This document shows, piece after piece, positions 17,097 to 24,695 of a DNA stretch of 64,000 nt. The stretch comes from Nibribacter roseus. Lineage in GTDB: Bacteria > Bacteroidota > Bacteroidia > Cytophagales > Hymenobacteraceae. The stretch spans positions 62,001 to 126,000 of the forward strand of contig NZ_JBHSYQ010000001.1 in the NCBI RefSeq assembly GCF_042662225.1, read 5' to 3'. Position 1 is the stretch's first letter; every line of letters starts with the position of its first letter. A model generated the notes under the pieces. The model was not told where the DNA came from. It was given only the letters and a program-made list of their open reading frames with translations, and ran no database searches. Both the position numbers and the translations under genes were made by a program.

Positions 17097-17615
17097 ATGA
17101 AAAAGCTGTTCTGCTCTCTGCTACCTGTTATATTGTTCTTTCTTACAGCTTGTGAGAAGGAGGAGGAGCTGCCGGAACCTACGCAGACCGGGGCTGGTAT
17201 CATGGCTGCCAGAATCAACGGAAAGCCTTGGCAGCATAACAGTGCCGGTGGAACCTTGGGGGGAGGGAGTATTCAGGTAAATTATTACACAAACGGGTAT
17301 CTTCACATATTTGGGCAGCGGCAAGATGATTATTATGACAATAATATAACCCTAAGCTTATCCAAAGTTACCCATACAGGAGAATACACTCTTGAGGAAA
17401 AAGTAACCAACAGCTATGGCACGCTAAATGATTACACGAGCAACTCCAGAAGTTATCAAACCACAGCAAGCACTACCGGCACGGTCACCATTACCAAGCT
17501 AGACACCCATAGTAAGATCATCTCCGGCACCTTTTCCTTCAGGGCGCAGAACAGGTATGACCCCGCGGAATTCGTGGAGGTGACCGAGGGAAGATTTGAC
17601 GTGAGGTATGAATAA
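17097..17615 (+). CDS. DUF6252-like lipoprotein, paralog B
   Basis: Protein of 172 aa with a lipobox at Cys19 (ILFFLTAC), an acidic linker KEEELPEPTQ and the same landmarks as paralog A: IMAARINGKPWQHN, VTITKLDTHSKIISGTFSFR and FVEVTEGRFDVRYE. The 3' part is very similar to paralog A at the DNA level too (AAGATCATCTCCGGCACCTT is identical in both), while the middle is diverged. This suggests a duplication, possibly with later sequence exchange. Function unknown. Confidence 0.75.
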   Translation: MKKLFCSLLPVILFFLTACEKEEELPEPTQTGAGIMAARINGKPWQHNSAGGTLGGGSIQVNYYTNGYLHIFGQRQDDYYDNNITLSLSKVTHTGEYTLEEKVTNSYGTLNDYTSNSRSYQTTASTTGTVTITKLDTHSKIISGTFSFRAQNRYDPAEFVEVTEGRFDVRYE

Positions 17616-17625
17616 GTGATAAATT

Positions 17626-17669
17626 AAAACAAAGCCCCGAAGCGCACCCACGTTTCGGGGCTTTGTTTT
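17626..17669 (+). terminator. terminator of lipoprotein B
   Basis: AAAACAAAGCCCCGAA (17626-17641) and its complement at 17654-17669 form a perfect 16-bp stem ending in TTTT. It is interleaved with palindrome copy 9. Confidence 0.9.
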
Positions 17670-17688
17670 GAAAAGCAGGGCTAAAACG
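17651..17688. repeat. dispersed palindrome, copy 9
   Basis: CGTTTCGGGGCTTTGTTTTG pairs with AAAAGCAGGGCTAAAACG. Its 5' arm is also the terminator's 3' arm, so the two hairpins exclude each other in RNA. Confidence 0.75.
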
Positions 17689-17799
17689 CTCTAGTAAAAA
17701 TTACTGGCACCTCTCGCATCTTCTGTAATTTTTACTAACTTCCTCCTACTAATTCCTTAGAAATCAATCTGTCACCTTCACTACCGAACCCAAACAACC

Positions 17800-18714
17800 A
17801 TGGAACTCGTCATTCAGAATCTCTCTAAAACGTACCCCAACGGCGTGCAGGCGCTCAAGAACGTGAACCTCACTATTCCTACCGGCATGTTCGGGCTGCT
17901 GGGACCTAACGGGGCGGGCAAGTCGTCGCTCATGCGCACCATTGCCACCTTGCAGGAAGCCGACAGCGGCAGCATCAGGTTAGGAGATTTGGATGTGTTC
18001 AAGGAGAAAGATGAGATGCGCCGGGTGCTGGGGTATTTGCCGCAGGAGTTCGGCGTGTACCCTAAAGTAAGTGCCGAGGAACTGCTGGACCATTTTGCGG
18101 TGCTCAAAGGCATACACAACAGCAAAGAGCGCAAAGAAACCGTGGCAGCGCTGCTGCAGCAAACCAACCTATACGAAGTGCGCAAGAAGAATTTAGGTGG
18201 TTACTCGGGTGGTATGAAACAACGCTTCGGCATTGCGCAGGCGTTGCTGGGTAATCCTAAAATCATTATCGTAGACGAACCAACTGCCGGACTTGATCCC
18301 GCCGAGCGGAACCGTTTCCATAACCTCTTGAGCGAGATTGGCGAGAACATCATCGTCATACTTTCTACCCACATTGTGGACGATGTGAGCGATTTGTGCC
18401 GCAACATGGCCATCATCAACAAAGGGGAAGTGCTGTTGACCGGTGAGCCGCTGCAGGCCATTGACGAAATGCAGGGCCAGATTTGGCGCAAATTCATCAA
18501 GAAAGAAGAGCTGGCGCAGCACCAGGCTGAGCACACGGTGATCTCATCACGGTTGTATGCCGGTAAAACCATTATTCATGTGTACGCCCAAGACCGGCCT
18601 GATATAGCGTTTGAGCAAGTGCAGCCAGACCTGGAAGACGTGTACTTTGCCACCATCAGCGGAGCCACCAAAAAGCCGCAGAGAACTCAGGCAGAGCCAG
18701 AAGTAATGGCGTAG
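17800..18714 (+). CDS. ABC transporter ATP-binding protein
   Basis: Cytoplasmic ATPase of 304 aa. Walker A is GPNGAGKS (35-42), the ABC signature GYSGGMKQR (134-142) and Walker B IIIVDEP (155-161), followed by the D-loop GLDP and the switch His in LSTHIV. It belongs to the drug/Na+/lipid exporter type of ABC-2 ATPases. Its C-terminal 90 residues form an extra domain ending in a basic and acidic tail. The next gene, at 18960, encodes the fused permease-peptidase, so the two very likely make one transporter. Confidence 0.93.
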   Translation: MELVIQNLSKTYPNGVQALKNVNLTIPTGMFGLLGPNGAGKSSLMRTIATLQEADSGSIRLGDLDVFKEKDEMRRVLGYLPQEFGVYPKVSAEELLDHFAVLKGIHNSKERKETVAALLQQTNLYEVRKKNLGGYSGGMKQRFGIAQALLGNPKIIIVDEPTAGLDPAERNRFHNLLSEIGENIIVILSTHIVDDVSDLCRNMAIINKGEVLLTGEPLQAIDEMQGQIWRKFIKKEELAQHQAEHTVISSRLYAGKTIIHVYAQDRPDIAFEQVQPDLEDVYFATISGATKKPQRTQAEPEVMA

Positions 18715-18783
18715 GCTGTTTAAACCGATGTTTTCTCAAGCTCGTCTGTAACATTTGCTTTTCCTATTTCTGCACATTCTTCT

Positions 18784-18853
18784 GGCGCAAGCGTCCGCTT
18801 GTGTCCACTGGGTAAATCAGAAATTAGTGCGGACACAAGCGGACGCTTGCGCC
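18784..18853. repeat. 23-bp perfect inverted repeat, cruciform-like
   Basis: Arms 18784-18806 and 18831-18853 are perfect reverse complements, starting GGCGCAAGCGTCCGC, around a 24-bp spacer. Each arm also contains a smaller stem CAAGCG-TC-CGCTTG, so several folds are possible. It lies between the ATPase and permease genes and is unlike the main palindrome family. Confidence 0.85.
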
Positions 18854-18913
18854 AAGTAAAGAAGACAGGTTCTTGCTAGGATTTCTTGTAGCACAATGAT
18901 CAACGAGAAAACT

Positions 18914-18951
18914 TGTTTTCAGCCTCTTTTTCTAAAAACAGACCTAAAACG
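18914..18951. repeat. dispersed palindrome, copy 10
   Basis: TGTTTTCAGCCTCTTTTT pairs with AAAAACAGACCTAAAACG. It ends 9 bp before the permease-peptidase start codon, so it would lie in the leader of that mRNA. Confidence 0.75.
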
Positions 18952-18959
18952 TAAACCCT

Positions 18960-21900
18960 ATGTTCTTCAATATATTTCTGTTCGAGCTGAAGTACCGCCT
19001 CAAGCGGCCAGCTACCTATATTTATTTCGCGCTCTTCTTCCTGATGACCGTGCTGGTGGTGTTTGGCGTGGCCGGCGTTTTCGGCAACCCGATTATCATG
19101 GGCGGGGGCAGCAGCACCTCGCTCAAGTCAAATTCGCCTTACCAGATCAGCATGATTATCACCATCCTCAGCTGGTTTGGTATTCTGGTCACCTCGGCCA
19201 TTATGGGTAATTCTGTGTACCGCGATTTTGAGCACAAGACCCACGCGCTGTTCTTTACCTCGCCTATCTCTAAGTGGGGCTACTTGGGCGGAAGGTTCTG
19301 GGGCTCGTTTGTCATTGCGCTGCTGGTCTTCTCCGGCATGGCGTTTGGCTACGTCTTTGCATCGGCGGTAGCGCCGCTGTTCCCGTCGGTTCCCGCCGAT
19401 AAATTCGGGCCGTTCAACCTCATGTTTTACGTGATGCCGTACCTGCTGGTGGTCATCCCGAACCTGCTGTTCAACGGAGCCATCTTCTTCACTTTGGGCA
19501 CCCTGACCCGCAATATGCTGGCCGTGTACATTGGTAGCGTTCTGATTTTGGTGCTGTACGGCGTGGCCGGCGCTTTCACCGAAGAACTGGACAACGAGAT
19601 GCTCGTGAGCCTGCTAGACCCCATGGGAGCCTCGGCGGTTTACTTTACTACCCGCTACTGGACGGCCGCTGAGCAAAACGCACTGTTCCTGCCTTTCAGT
19701 GATTTTCTGGTGTACAACCGTCTGCTCTGGATGGGCGTTGGGCTGGTCTTGCTGTCTTTCTGCTTCTGGCGCTTTGGCTTCTCGTTCTTCGGGGCAGAGC
19801 GCAAAGTGCGCAGAATCAAGAAAGATAATGCCTTAGGTGTGACGGTGCCGCAAAAACTGGCTTTGCCGAAAGTGGGGCAGGAGTTTTCTTTTGCCAAAAG
19901 TTTCGGGCAGTACTGGAAACTGACGAAGCTGGAGTTCAAGGGCATTGTGCGCAGCGTGTACTTCATTGCCATTCTGGCGGCTGGCGTTCTCTTTCTGCTG
20001 TCGGCGGGTTCACAGGTGGGCAAAATGTATGACACCAACACCTTTCCGGTTACCTCTGAAGTGCTGAATATTTTGAGCGGCACGTTTGCCTTGTTCATCC
20101 TCATCATCATCACGTTTTATTCCGGAGAGCTGGTGTGGCGCGAGCGCGACGCCCGCATGAACCAACTCTATGATGCCCTGCCTATTCCTAACTGGGTGCC
20201 GTTCTCATCTAAGCTTACCGCTCTGATGGGTATTCAGGTAATCTTAATGGCCGTGATTCTGGTCTGCGGTGTTCTGCTTCAGGCCCTGAAAGGCTATTTC
20301 AACTTCGAGATTTCGCTGTACCTCAAAGACCTGGGCATGCAGCTGATTGGCTTCTGGCTCATGTGCGTGCTGGCCATGCTGGTGCAGGTGCTGGTGAACA
20401 ACAAGTACTTAGGGCATTTTATCATGGTGCTGTACTACCTGGCCAATATTTTTAAAGGACAGTTGGGTTTTGAGCATCTGCTGTACTCGTACAACTCCAG
20501 CCCCGGACGGCCTTATTCAGACATGAACGGGTTTGGGCATTTTATTGGGCCGTTTTTACTGTACAAAGTGTACTGGGGGGCGTTTGCCGTTCTGCTGGCG
20601 CTGGCGTCTAACCTGCTGTGGGTGCGGGGCACTGAGGCTAACATAAAAGGTAGGTTTAAGTTGGCCGCCTTGCAGGTGAAGCGTTCTTCTTTATTTGTGT
20701 TGGGTGCTTCCTCTGCCGTGTTTTTAGTTTCCGGCGGATTTATCTTTTACAACACCAACATTTTGCACGAATACCAAGATTCTGACGATTTAGAGAAATT
20801 ATCAGCTAAATATGAGAAGACCTACAAGAAGTACGAAGACCTGCCGCAGCCCCGCATTGTAGACGTGTACCTGGAGACAGATTTGTACCCCAAAGAGCGC
20901 GAGTTCCGCTTTAAAGGATACTATTGGCTTAAAAACAAAACCAACGTAGCCATTGACTCGGTGCACCTGCTGCTGGATGACAACGCCGTTATCAATAAAC
21001 TGGAGTTCGCCAGACCGGCCAAAACCGTGTTGTATGACAAAGAAATGGGCTACCACATCTTTCAACTGGCCCAACCTCTTTCGCCCGGTGATTCTGTTAA
21101 ACTAAACCTGGACTTGCTGTACCAGACCAAAGGCTACAAGCGCCGCAGTTACAACACCGGCATTGTGTACAACGGCACGTTCATCAATAGCCAGCTGCTG
21201 CCACACATTGGGTACCAAGATGGCTTTGAACTGAGCGACGACGACAGCCGCCGCAAAAACGGTTTGCCACCCAAAGAGCGCATGGCCAAAGTAGATGACC
21301 TGAAGGCCCGTCACAACACCTACCTCGGCAACGACGCCGACTGGATTACCTTTGAAACCGTGGTAAGCACTGTGCCGGACCAGATTGCCTTGGCTCCGGG
21401 TTACCTGCAAAAAGAATGGACTAAAGACGGCCGCCGCTACTTCCATTACAAAATGGATTCTAAAATCCTGAATTTTTACGCCTTCTTATCCGCGGATTAT
21501 GAGGTGAAGAAAGACAAATGGATTGGAACAGACGGTAAGCCAGTCGCTATTGAGGTTTACTATCAGAAAGGCCATGAGTACAACCTGGACCGCATGATCA
21601 AAGGCGTGAAGAAGTCGCTGGATTACTACACCGCCAACTTCAGTCCGTACCAGCACCGGCAGGTGCGCATTCTTGAATTCCCGGGCTATGCCACGTTTGC
21701 TCAGTCGTTCCCCAATACCATTCCATTCTCTGAGAGCATAGGGTTTATTGCCGATGTGGATGACAAAGACCCGGAAGATGTGGATTATCCGTTTTACGTG
21801 ACCGCCCATGAGGTAGCGCACCAGTGGTGGGCACACCAGGTAATTGGCGGCGATGTGCAAGGCTCCACGCTGATGTCTGAAACCATGAGCCAGTACGCCG

Positions 21901-22598
21901 CCTTGATGGTGATGAAAAAAGAATACGGTCCGGAGCGGATGCGTAAATTCCTGAAGCACGAGATGGACCAGTACCTGATTGGCCGCGCCGGCGAACGTAA
22001 AAAAGAGCTGCCACTATACCTAGTAGAGAATCAGCAGTACATTCATTACCGCAAAGGCTCGGTGGTCATGTATGCCTTAGCCGATTACATTGGCGAAGAC
22101 AAGCTAAATGCGGCTTTGAAAGAGTACGTGCAGCAAGTAGCGTTCCAGCAGGCGCCGTTCACCAACTCTATTGAGTTCATGACCTACATCCGGAAAGCAA
22201 CGCCAGACTCTCTGCAGTACCTGGTGGACGATATGTTTGAAAGCATTACGCTCTATGAGAACAAAGCCACTGAGGCCACTGCCGCCAAGCAAAAAGACGG
22301 TTCGTATAAAGTAACCTTTACGGTAGACGCCAAGAAGTTCAAAGCAGACAGCCTAGGCAACGAAACCTTAGCGAAACTACATGACTATGTTGACGTGGCC
22401 GTGATGACCCGCAAGAAGATAGACGGCCACTGGCAAGACGTGCCACTGTACATGCAGAAGCAGAAGATTAAAGCTGGCCTGAACAAGCTGGAAGTCACCG
22501 TGAAAGAGAAGCCGCAGAAAGCAGGGGTTGACCCTTTTAACAAACTCATAGACCGCAATCCAGATGATAACATGAAGGATGTGGAAGTGAAGTCATAA
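18960..22598 (+). CDS. ABC-2 permease fused to M1-family metallopeptidase
   Basis: Protein of 1212 aa. The N-terminal half (about 1-610) is a membrane domain with roughly 12 hydrophobic segments in two ABC-2 permease-like halves. The C-terminal half is an M1 aminopeptidase-like domain with the zinc motif HEVAHQWW (His950, Glu951, His954). A candidate third ligand is Glu974 in LMSETMSQYAAL; it sits 19 residues after the second His rather than the canonical 18. No typical GAMEN motif is seen; EFPGYATFAQS stands before the zinc site. The ATG at 18960 gives MFFNIFLFELKYRLKRP, typical of ABC-2 permeases. It presumably pairs with the ATPase at 17800. The substrate is unknown. Confidence 0.9.
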   Translation: MFFNIFLFELKYRLKRPATYIYFALFFLMTVLVVFGVAGVFGNPIIMGGGSSTSLKSNSPYQISMIITILSWFGILVTSAIMGNSVYRDFEHKTHALFFTSPISKWGYLGGRFWGSFVIALLVFSGMAFGYVFASAVAPLFPSVPADKFGPFNLMFYVMPYLLVVIPNLLFNGAIFFTLGTLTRNMLAVYIGSVLILVLYGVAGAFTEELDNEMLVSLLDPMGASAVYFTTRYWTAAEQNALFLPFSDFLVYNRLLWMGVGLVLLSFCFWRFGFSFFGAERKVRRIKKDNALGVTVPQKLALPKVGQEFSFAKSFGQYWKLTKLEFKGIVRSVYFIAILAAGVLFLLSAGSQVGKMYDTNTFPVTSEVLNILSGTFALFILIIITFYSGELVWRERDARMNQLYDALPIPNWVPFSSKLTALMGIQVILMAVILVCGVLLQALKGYFNFEISLYLKDLGMQLIGFWLMCVLAMLVQVLVNNKYLGHFIMVLYYLANIFKGQLGFEHLLYSYNSSPGRPYSDMNGFGHFIGPFLLYKVYWGAFAVLLALASNLLWVRGTEANIKGRFKLAALQVKRSSLFVLGASSAVFLVSGGFIFYNTNILHEYQDSDDLEKLSAKYEKTYKKYEDLPQPRIVDVYLETDLYPKEREFRFKGYYWLKNKTNVAIDSVHLLLDDNAVINKLEFARPAKTVLYDKEMGYHIFQLAQPLSPGDSVKLNLDLLYQTKGYKRRSYNTGIVYNGTFINSQLLPHIGYQDGFELSDDDSRRKNGLPPKERMAKVDDLKARHNTYLGNDADWITFETVVSTVPDQIALAPGYLQKEWTKDGRRYFHYKMDSKILNFYAFLSADYEVKKDKWIGTDGKPVAIEVYYQKGHEYNLDRMIKGVKKSLDYYTANFSPYQHRQVRILEFPGYATFAQSFPNTIPFSESIGFIADVDDKDPEDVDYPFYVTAHEVAHQWWAHQVIGGDVQGSTLMSETMSQYAALMVMKKEYGPERMRKFLKHEMDQYLIGRAGERKKELPLYLVENQQYIHYRKGSVVMYALADYIGEDKLNAALKEYVQQVAFQQAPFTNSIEFMTYIRKATPDSLQYLVDDMFESITLYENKATEATAAKQKDGSYKVTFTVDAKKFKADSLGNETLAKLHDYVDVAVMTRKKIDGHWQDVPLYMQKQKIKAGLNKLEVTVKEKPQKAGVDPFNKLIDRNPDDNMKDVEVKS

Positions 22599-22613
22599 CT
22601 TACCTACTATTTT

Positions 22614-22656
22614 AAAATCAGAAAGCCCAGCTCGTAGAGCTGGGCTTTCTGATTTT
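22614..22656 (+). terminator. terminator after the permease-peptidase gene
   Basis: Perfect 20-bp stem, with 5' arm AAAATCAGAAAGCCCAGCTC, loop GTA and a 3' arm ending TTTT. Confidence 0.92.
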
Positions 22657-23055
22657 AATCGATTGTCTGTTGTCTTAGATATCATCTTAAGGTGCTGCTA
22701 CCATAGCTTACAAGTTGCGAGGGTGAAGGACAAACAAAAATATTGCTGTTGCTTGAAGGAATGGTACAGTAAGGCAAAGAACTTGGAACAATAAAAGAGG
22801 AGTAGGCAGAGTGAAACTGTTTCTGCAACAAATAGTAGGGAAGGCCTTACAGCAGGGCTCGTTGTTCAGAACTTTGTTTAGATCTAATTGTATGATTGGG
22901 GCAGCGCGTAAGCGTTAAATATATCCTTCTGCGCTTCTCCTTGATTTCCTGTGAAGTTTTAGAGTAATAAATTCAAACATATCATAAAATAGAATACTGC
23001 TGTTAATGCTACAGTAGTATTGTTCAATAATTCATCTGTATTTTTATAAAACTGC
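22657..23055. other. intergenic region, no gene seen
   Basis: About 400 bp, AT-rich, with no convincing reading frame or RNA. It ends at a promoter for the TPR gene. Confidence 0.55.
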
Positions 23056-23087
23056 TTGCTTTATAACAAGTTATAGTCGTACCTTTG
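23056..23087 (+). promoter_or_regulatory. Bacteroidota-type promoter for the TPR gene
   Basis: A TTG at 23056-23058 and TACCTTTG at 23080-23087 are separated by 21 bp, close to the TTTG / TAnnTTTG consensus. The start codon lies about 107 bp further on, implying a leader of roughly 100 nt. Confidence 0.6.
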
Positions 23088-23193
23088 TCTCATTCTTGTA
23101 AATAATTGCACTGTTTGCAGTAGCTTATTAGCATTACAAGAACTCCCTTCCCCCAAGGTTTTGCTTAAAATATTCGTTTTTTATATCTGCATC

Positions 23194-23820
23194 ATGCAAA
23201 AGGTGAAGGTTTTTTTTGCTGTAGTTTTCTTTTTAGCGGTTTCTTTTGTTTCTGTAGCTGGTGGTGGCGGAGGTGAAGTGGTGAAGTCAATGGCTGCTGC
23301 TAAAATGCGTGTAAAGGAAATTACTGCCGTTATCAAACAAAATCCAAGAAATGCCCAGGCCTACGCTGACCGAGCTGCCGCGAAAGTGGAGATGGGGAAT
23401 GTGTTTGGAGCTATCAAAGATTACAATACAGCTCTTACATTGGCTCCGGAAAATGAAGCCTTTTTGCAGGGACGAGGAAATGCTTTTGTGTTGGTTGAGG
23501 CTTACAAAGAAGCCTTAGATGATTTCAACACAGCTCTTCTGAACAACACTTCTGTTGACTTGATTTATGGCCGTGCTGTTGCTAAATTTCACCTAGGTGA
23601 TTTAGAGGGTACACTTTCTGATTTAGATCAGGTAGTTGCCGCTGCGCCAAAACACTCTCAGGCACTTTACAACAGAGCCGTAGTGAAATTGGAATTAAAC
23701 AAAGCTGAATCTGCCATTGAAGACCTTACTGCTTTCTTAGTGCAGAACCCTAACCATGAAATAGCACTACTTACGTTAGCGTTGGCTAAAAAAGAGGTAG
23801 GTGGAGTAGCTCACCGCTAA
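23194..23820 (+). CDS. exported TPR protein
   Basis: Protein of 208 aa. The ATG at 23194 was chosen because it begins the signal peptide MQKVKVFFAVVFFLAVSFVS; the TTG at 23161 only adds an odd extension. After a glycine-rich stretch, about four tetratricopeptide repeats fill residues 45-200, with units such as AQAYADRAAAKVEMGNVFGA and QALYNRAVVKLELNKAESAI. TPR proteins act as protein-protein scaffolds. The partner is unknown. It is a single gene with its own promoter and a very strong terminator. Confidence 0.85.
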   Translation: MQKVKVFFAVVFFLAVSFVSVAGGGGGEVVKSMAAAKMRVKEITAVIKQNPRNAQAYADRAAAKVEMGNVFGAIKDYNTALTLAPENEAFLQGRGNAFVLVEAYKEALDDFNTALLNNTSVDLIYGRAVAKFHLGDLEGTLSDLDQVVAAAPKHSQALYNRAVVKLELNKAESAIEDLTAFLVQNPNHEIALLTLALAKKEVGGVAHR

Positions 23821-23831
23821 GCCATTAAATA

Positions 23832-23877
23832 CCCAAAACAAAAAGGGCGAGAGAAATCTCGCCCTTTTTGTTTTGGG
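23832..23877. terminator. bidirectional terminator
   Basis: Perfect 20-bp stem, 5' arm CCCAAAACAAAAAGGGCGAG, 6-nt loop, with A and T runs on both sides. It serves the TPR gene and, from the other side, the convergent methyltransferase. It overlaps palindrome copy 11. Confidence 0.92.
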
Positions 23878-23907
23878 TCTGTTTTTTATAAAGTAGGCTT
23901 AAAACAG
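23870..23907. repeat. dispersed palindrome, copy 11
   Basis: GTTTTGGGTCTGTTTTTTA pairs with AGTAGGCTTAAAACAG. It lies between convergent genes and shares bases with the terminator's 3' arm. Confidence 0.75.
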
Positions 23908-23943
23908 ATGTGCTAGTATGGCATCTGGCACAGGTGGCAAATT

Positions 23944-24483
23944 CTATCCACGGCTGCTTAAGAGCTTGCTCAAGACGTCCCACACTATCACGCCTACCGT
24001 TACAGATACATTTAGTGAGTGCTTCGTGCCGAACTGCGGTATCTCCAGCACACCATCGGCGGCTTTCATCACTTCGTCTTCCACCCCAAAAACCTCATTG
24101 CCAAATACAAAGGCATATTTGCCATCTGGTGCAGGGCTAAAGTCGGTGAGGGTGGTACTGCCTTCGGCTTGCTCAATTGCCCAAACAGAATACCCTTGCT
24201 CTTTTAGACCCAGCACTGCCTCCAGCGTGGAGGGAGCATGAGACCACTCCACTGATTCTGTAGCACCAAGGGCGGTTTTATGGATCTCTTTGTTAGGTGG
24301 CGTACCGGTAATACCGCAGAGATAAATCTTTTCCACGGCAAAGGCATCGGCGGTTCTGAAGGCCGAACCTACGTTGTGCAGACTCCGCACATTGTCCAGC
24401 ACCAACACCAACGGATTTTTTTGCTTATTTTTGAAGTCTTCCAACGAGTCGCGTTGGAGTTCGTCCATGCTTAACTTGCGCAT
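23944..24483 (-). CDS. TrmH/SpoU-family RNA 2'-O-methyltransferase
   Basis: SAM-dependent SPOUT-fold methyltransferase of 179 aa. The three family motifs are visible: NVRSLHNVGSAFRTADAF near residue 30, FVFGNEVFGV near 128, and LEIPQFGTKHSLNVSVTVGV near 148. Length fits small tRNA/rRNA methyltransferases without an extra N-terminal domain; the target nucleoside is not predictable. The start at 24483 (MRKLSMDELQRDSLEDF) is preferred over one 16 codons upstream, because a TACCTTTG -7 box lies at 24520-24527 inside that extension. Confidence 0.88.
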   Translation of the reverse strand: MRKLSMDELQRDSLEDFKNKQKNPLVLVLDNVRSLHNVGSAFRTADAFAVEKIYLCGITGTPPNKEIHKTALGATESVEWSHAPSTLEAVLGLKEQGYSVWAIEQAEGSTTLTDFSPAPDGKYAFVFGNEVFGVEDEVMKAADGVLEIPQFGTKHSLNVSVTVGVIVWDVLSKLLSSRG

Positions 24484-24519
24484 ATCAAAAGAAATTATCG
24501 GCCAAGGCCGAAGAAAGTG

Positions 24520-24527
24520 CAAAGGTA
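24520..24527 (-). promoter_or_regulatory. -7 element for the RNA methyltransferase
   Basis: TACCTTTG on the minus strand, 37 bp before the chosen ATG. No clear -33 element. Confidence 0.45.
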
Positions 24528-24547
24528 ACACATTGCCGGGACAGACA

Positions 24548-24586
24548 CGTTTTTAGCCTCTTTTCTGAAAAAGAAGCCGAAAACAG
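24548..24586. repeat. dispersed palindrome, copy 12
   Basis: CGTTTTTAGCCTCTTTTC pairs with AAAAAGAAGCCGAAAACAG. It lies between the divergent methyltransferase and mutS genes. Confidence 0.8.
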
Positions 24587-24654
24587 CCGCCAGAAATAAA
24601 CTTGAATGCTAAACGTGCCAGCTGTAGCGCTTAATCAATAAGAGAGCAGCAGGA

Positions 24655-24692
24655 TTGACACATTAGCACATTAAAATACTAGCACATTTACC
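24655..24692. repeat. heptamer array (CACATTA type)
   Basis: Degenerate 7-mers CACATTA, GCACATT, AAAATAC, TAGCACA, ending 4 bp before the mutS start codon, so probably within its leader or promoter. Confidence 0.55.
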
Positions 24693-24695
24693 ATT

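Noticed and set aside
18784..18853. Inverted repeat as insertion-sequence ends
   Set aside because: Only 24 bp separate the arms and there is no transposase frame.
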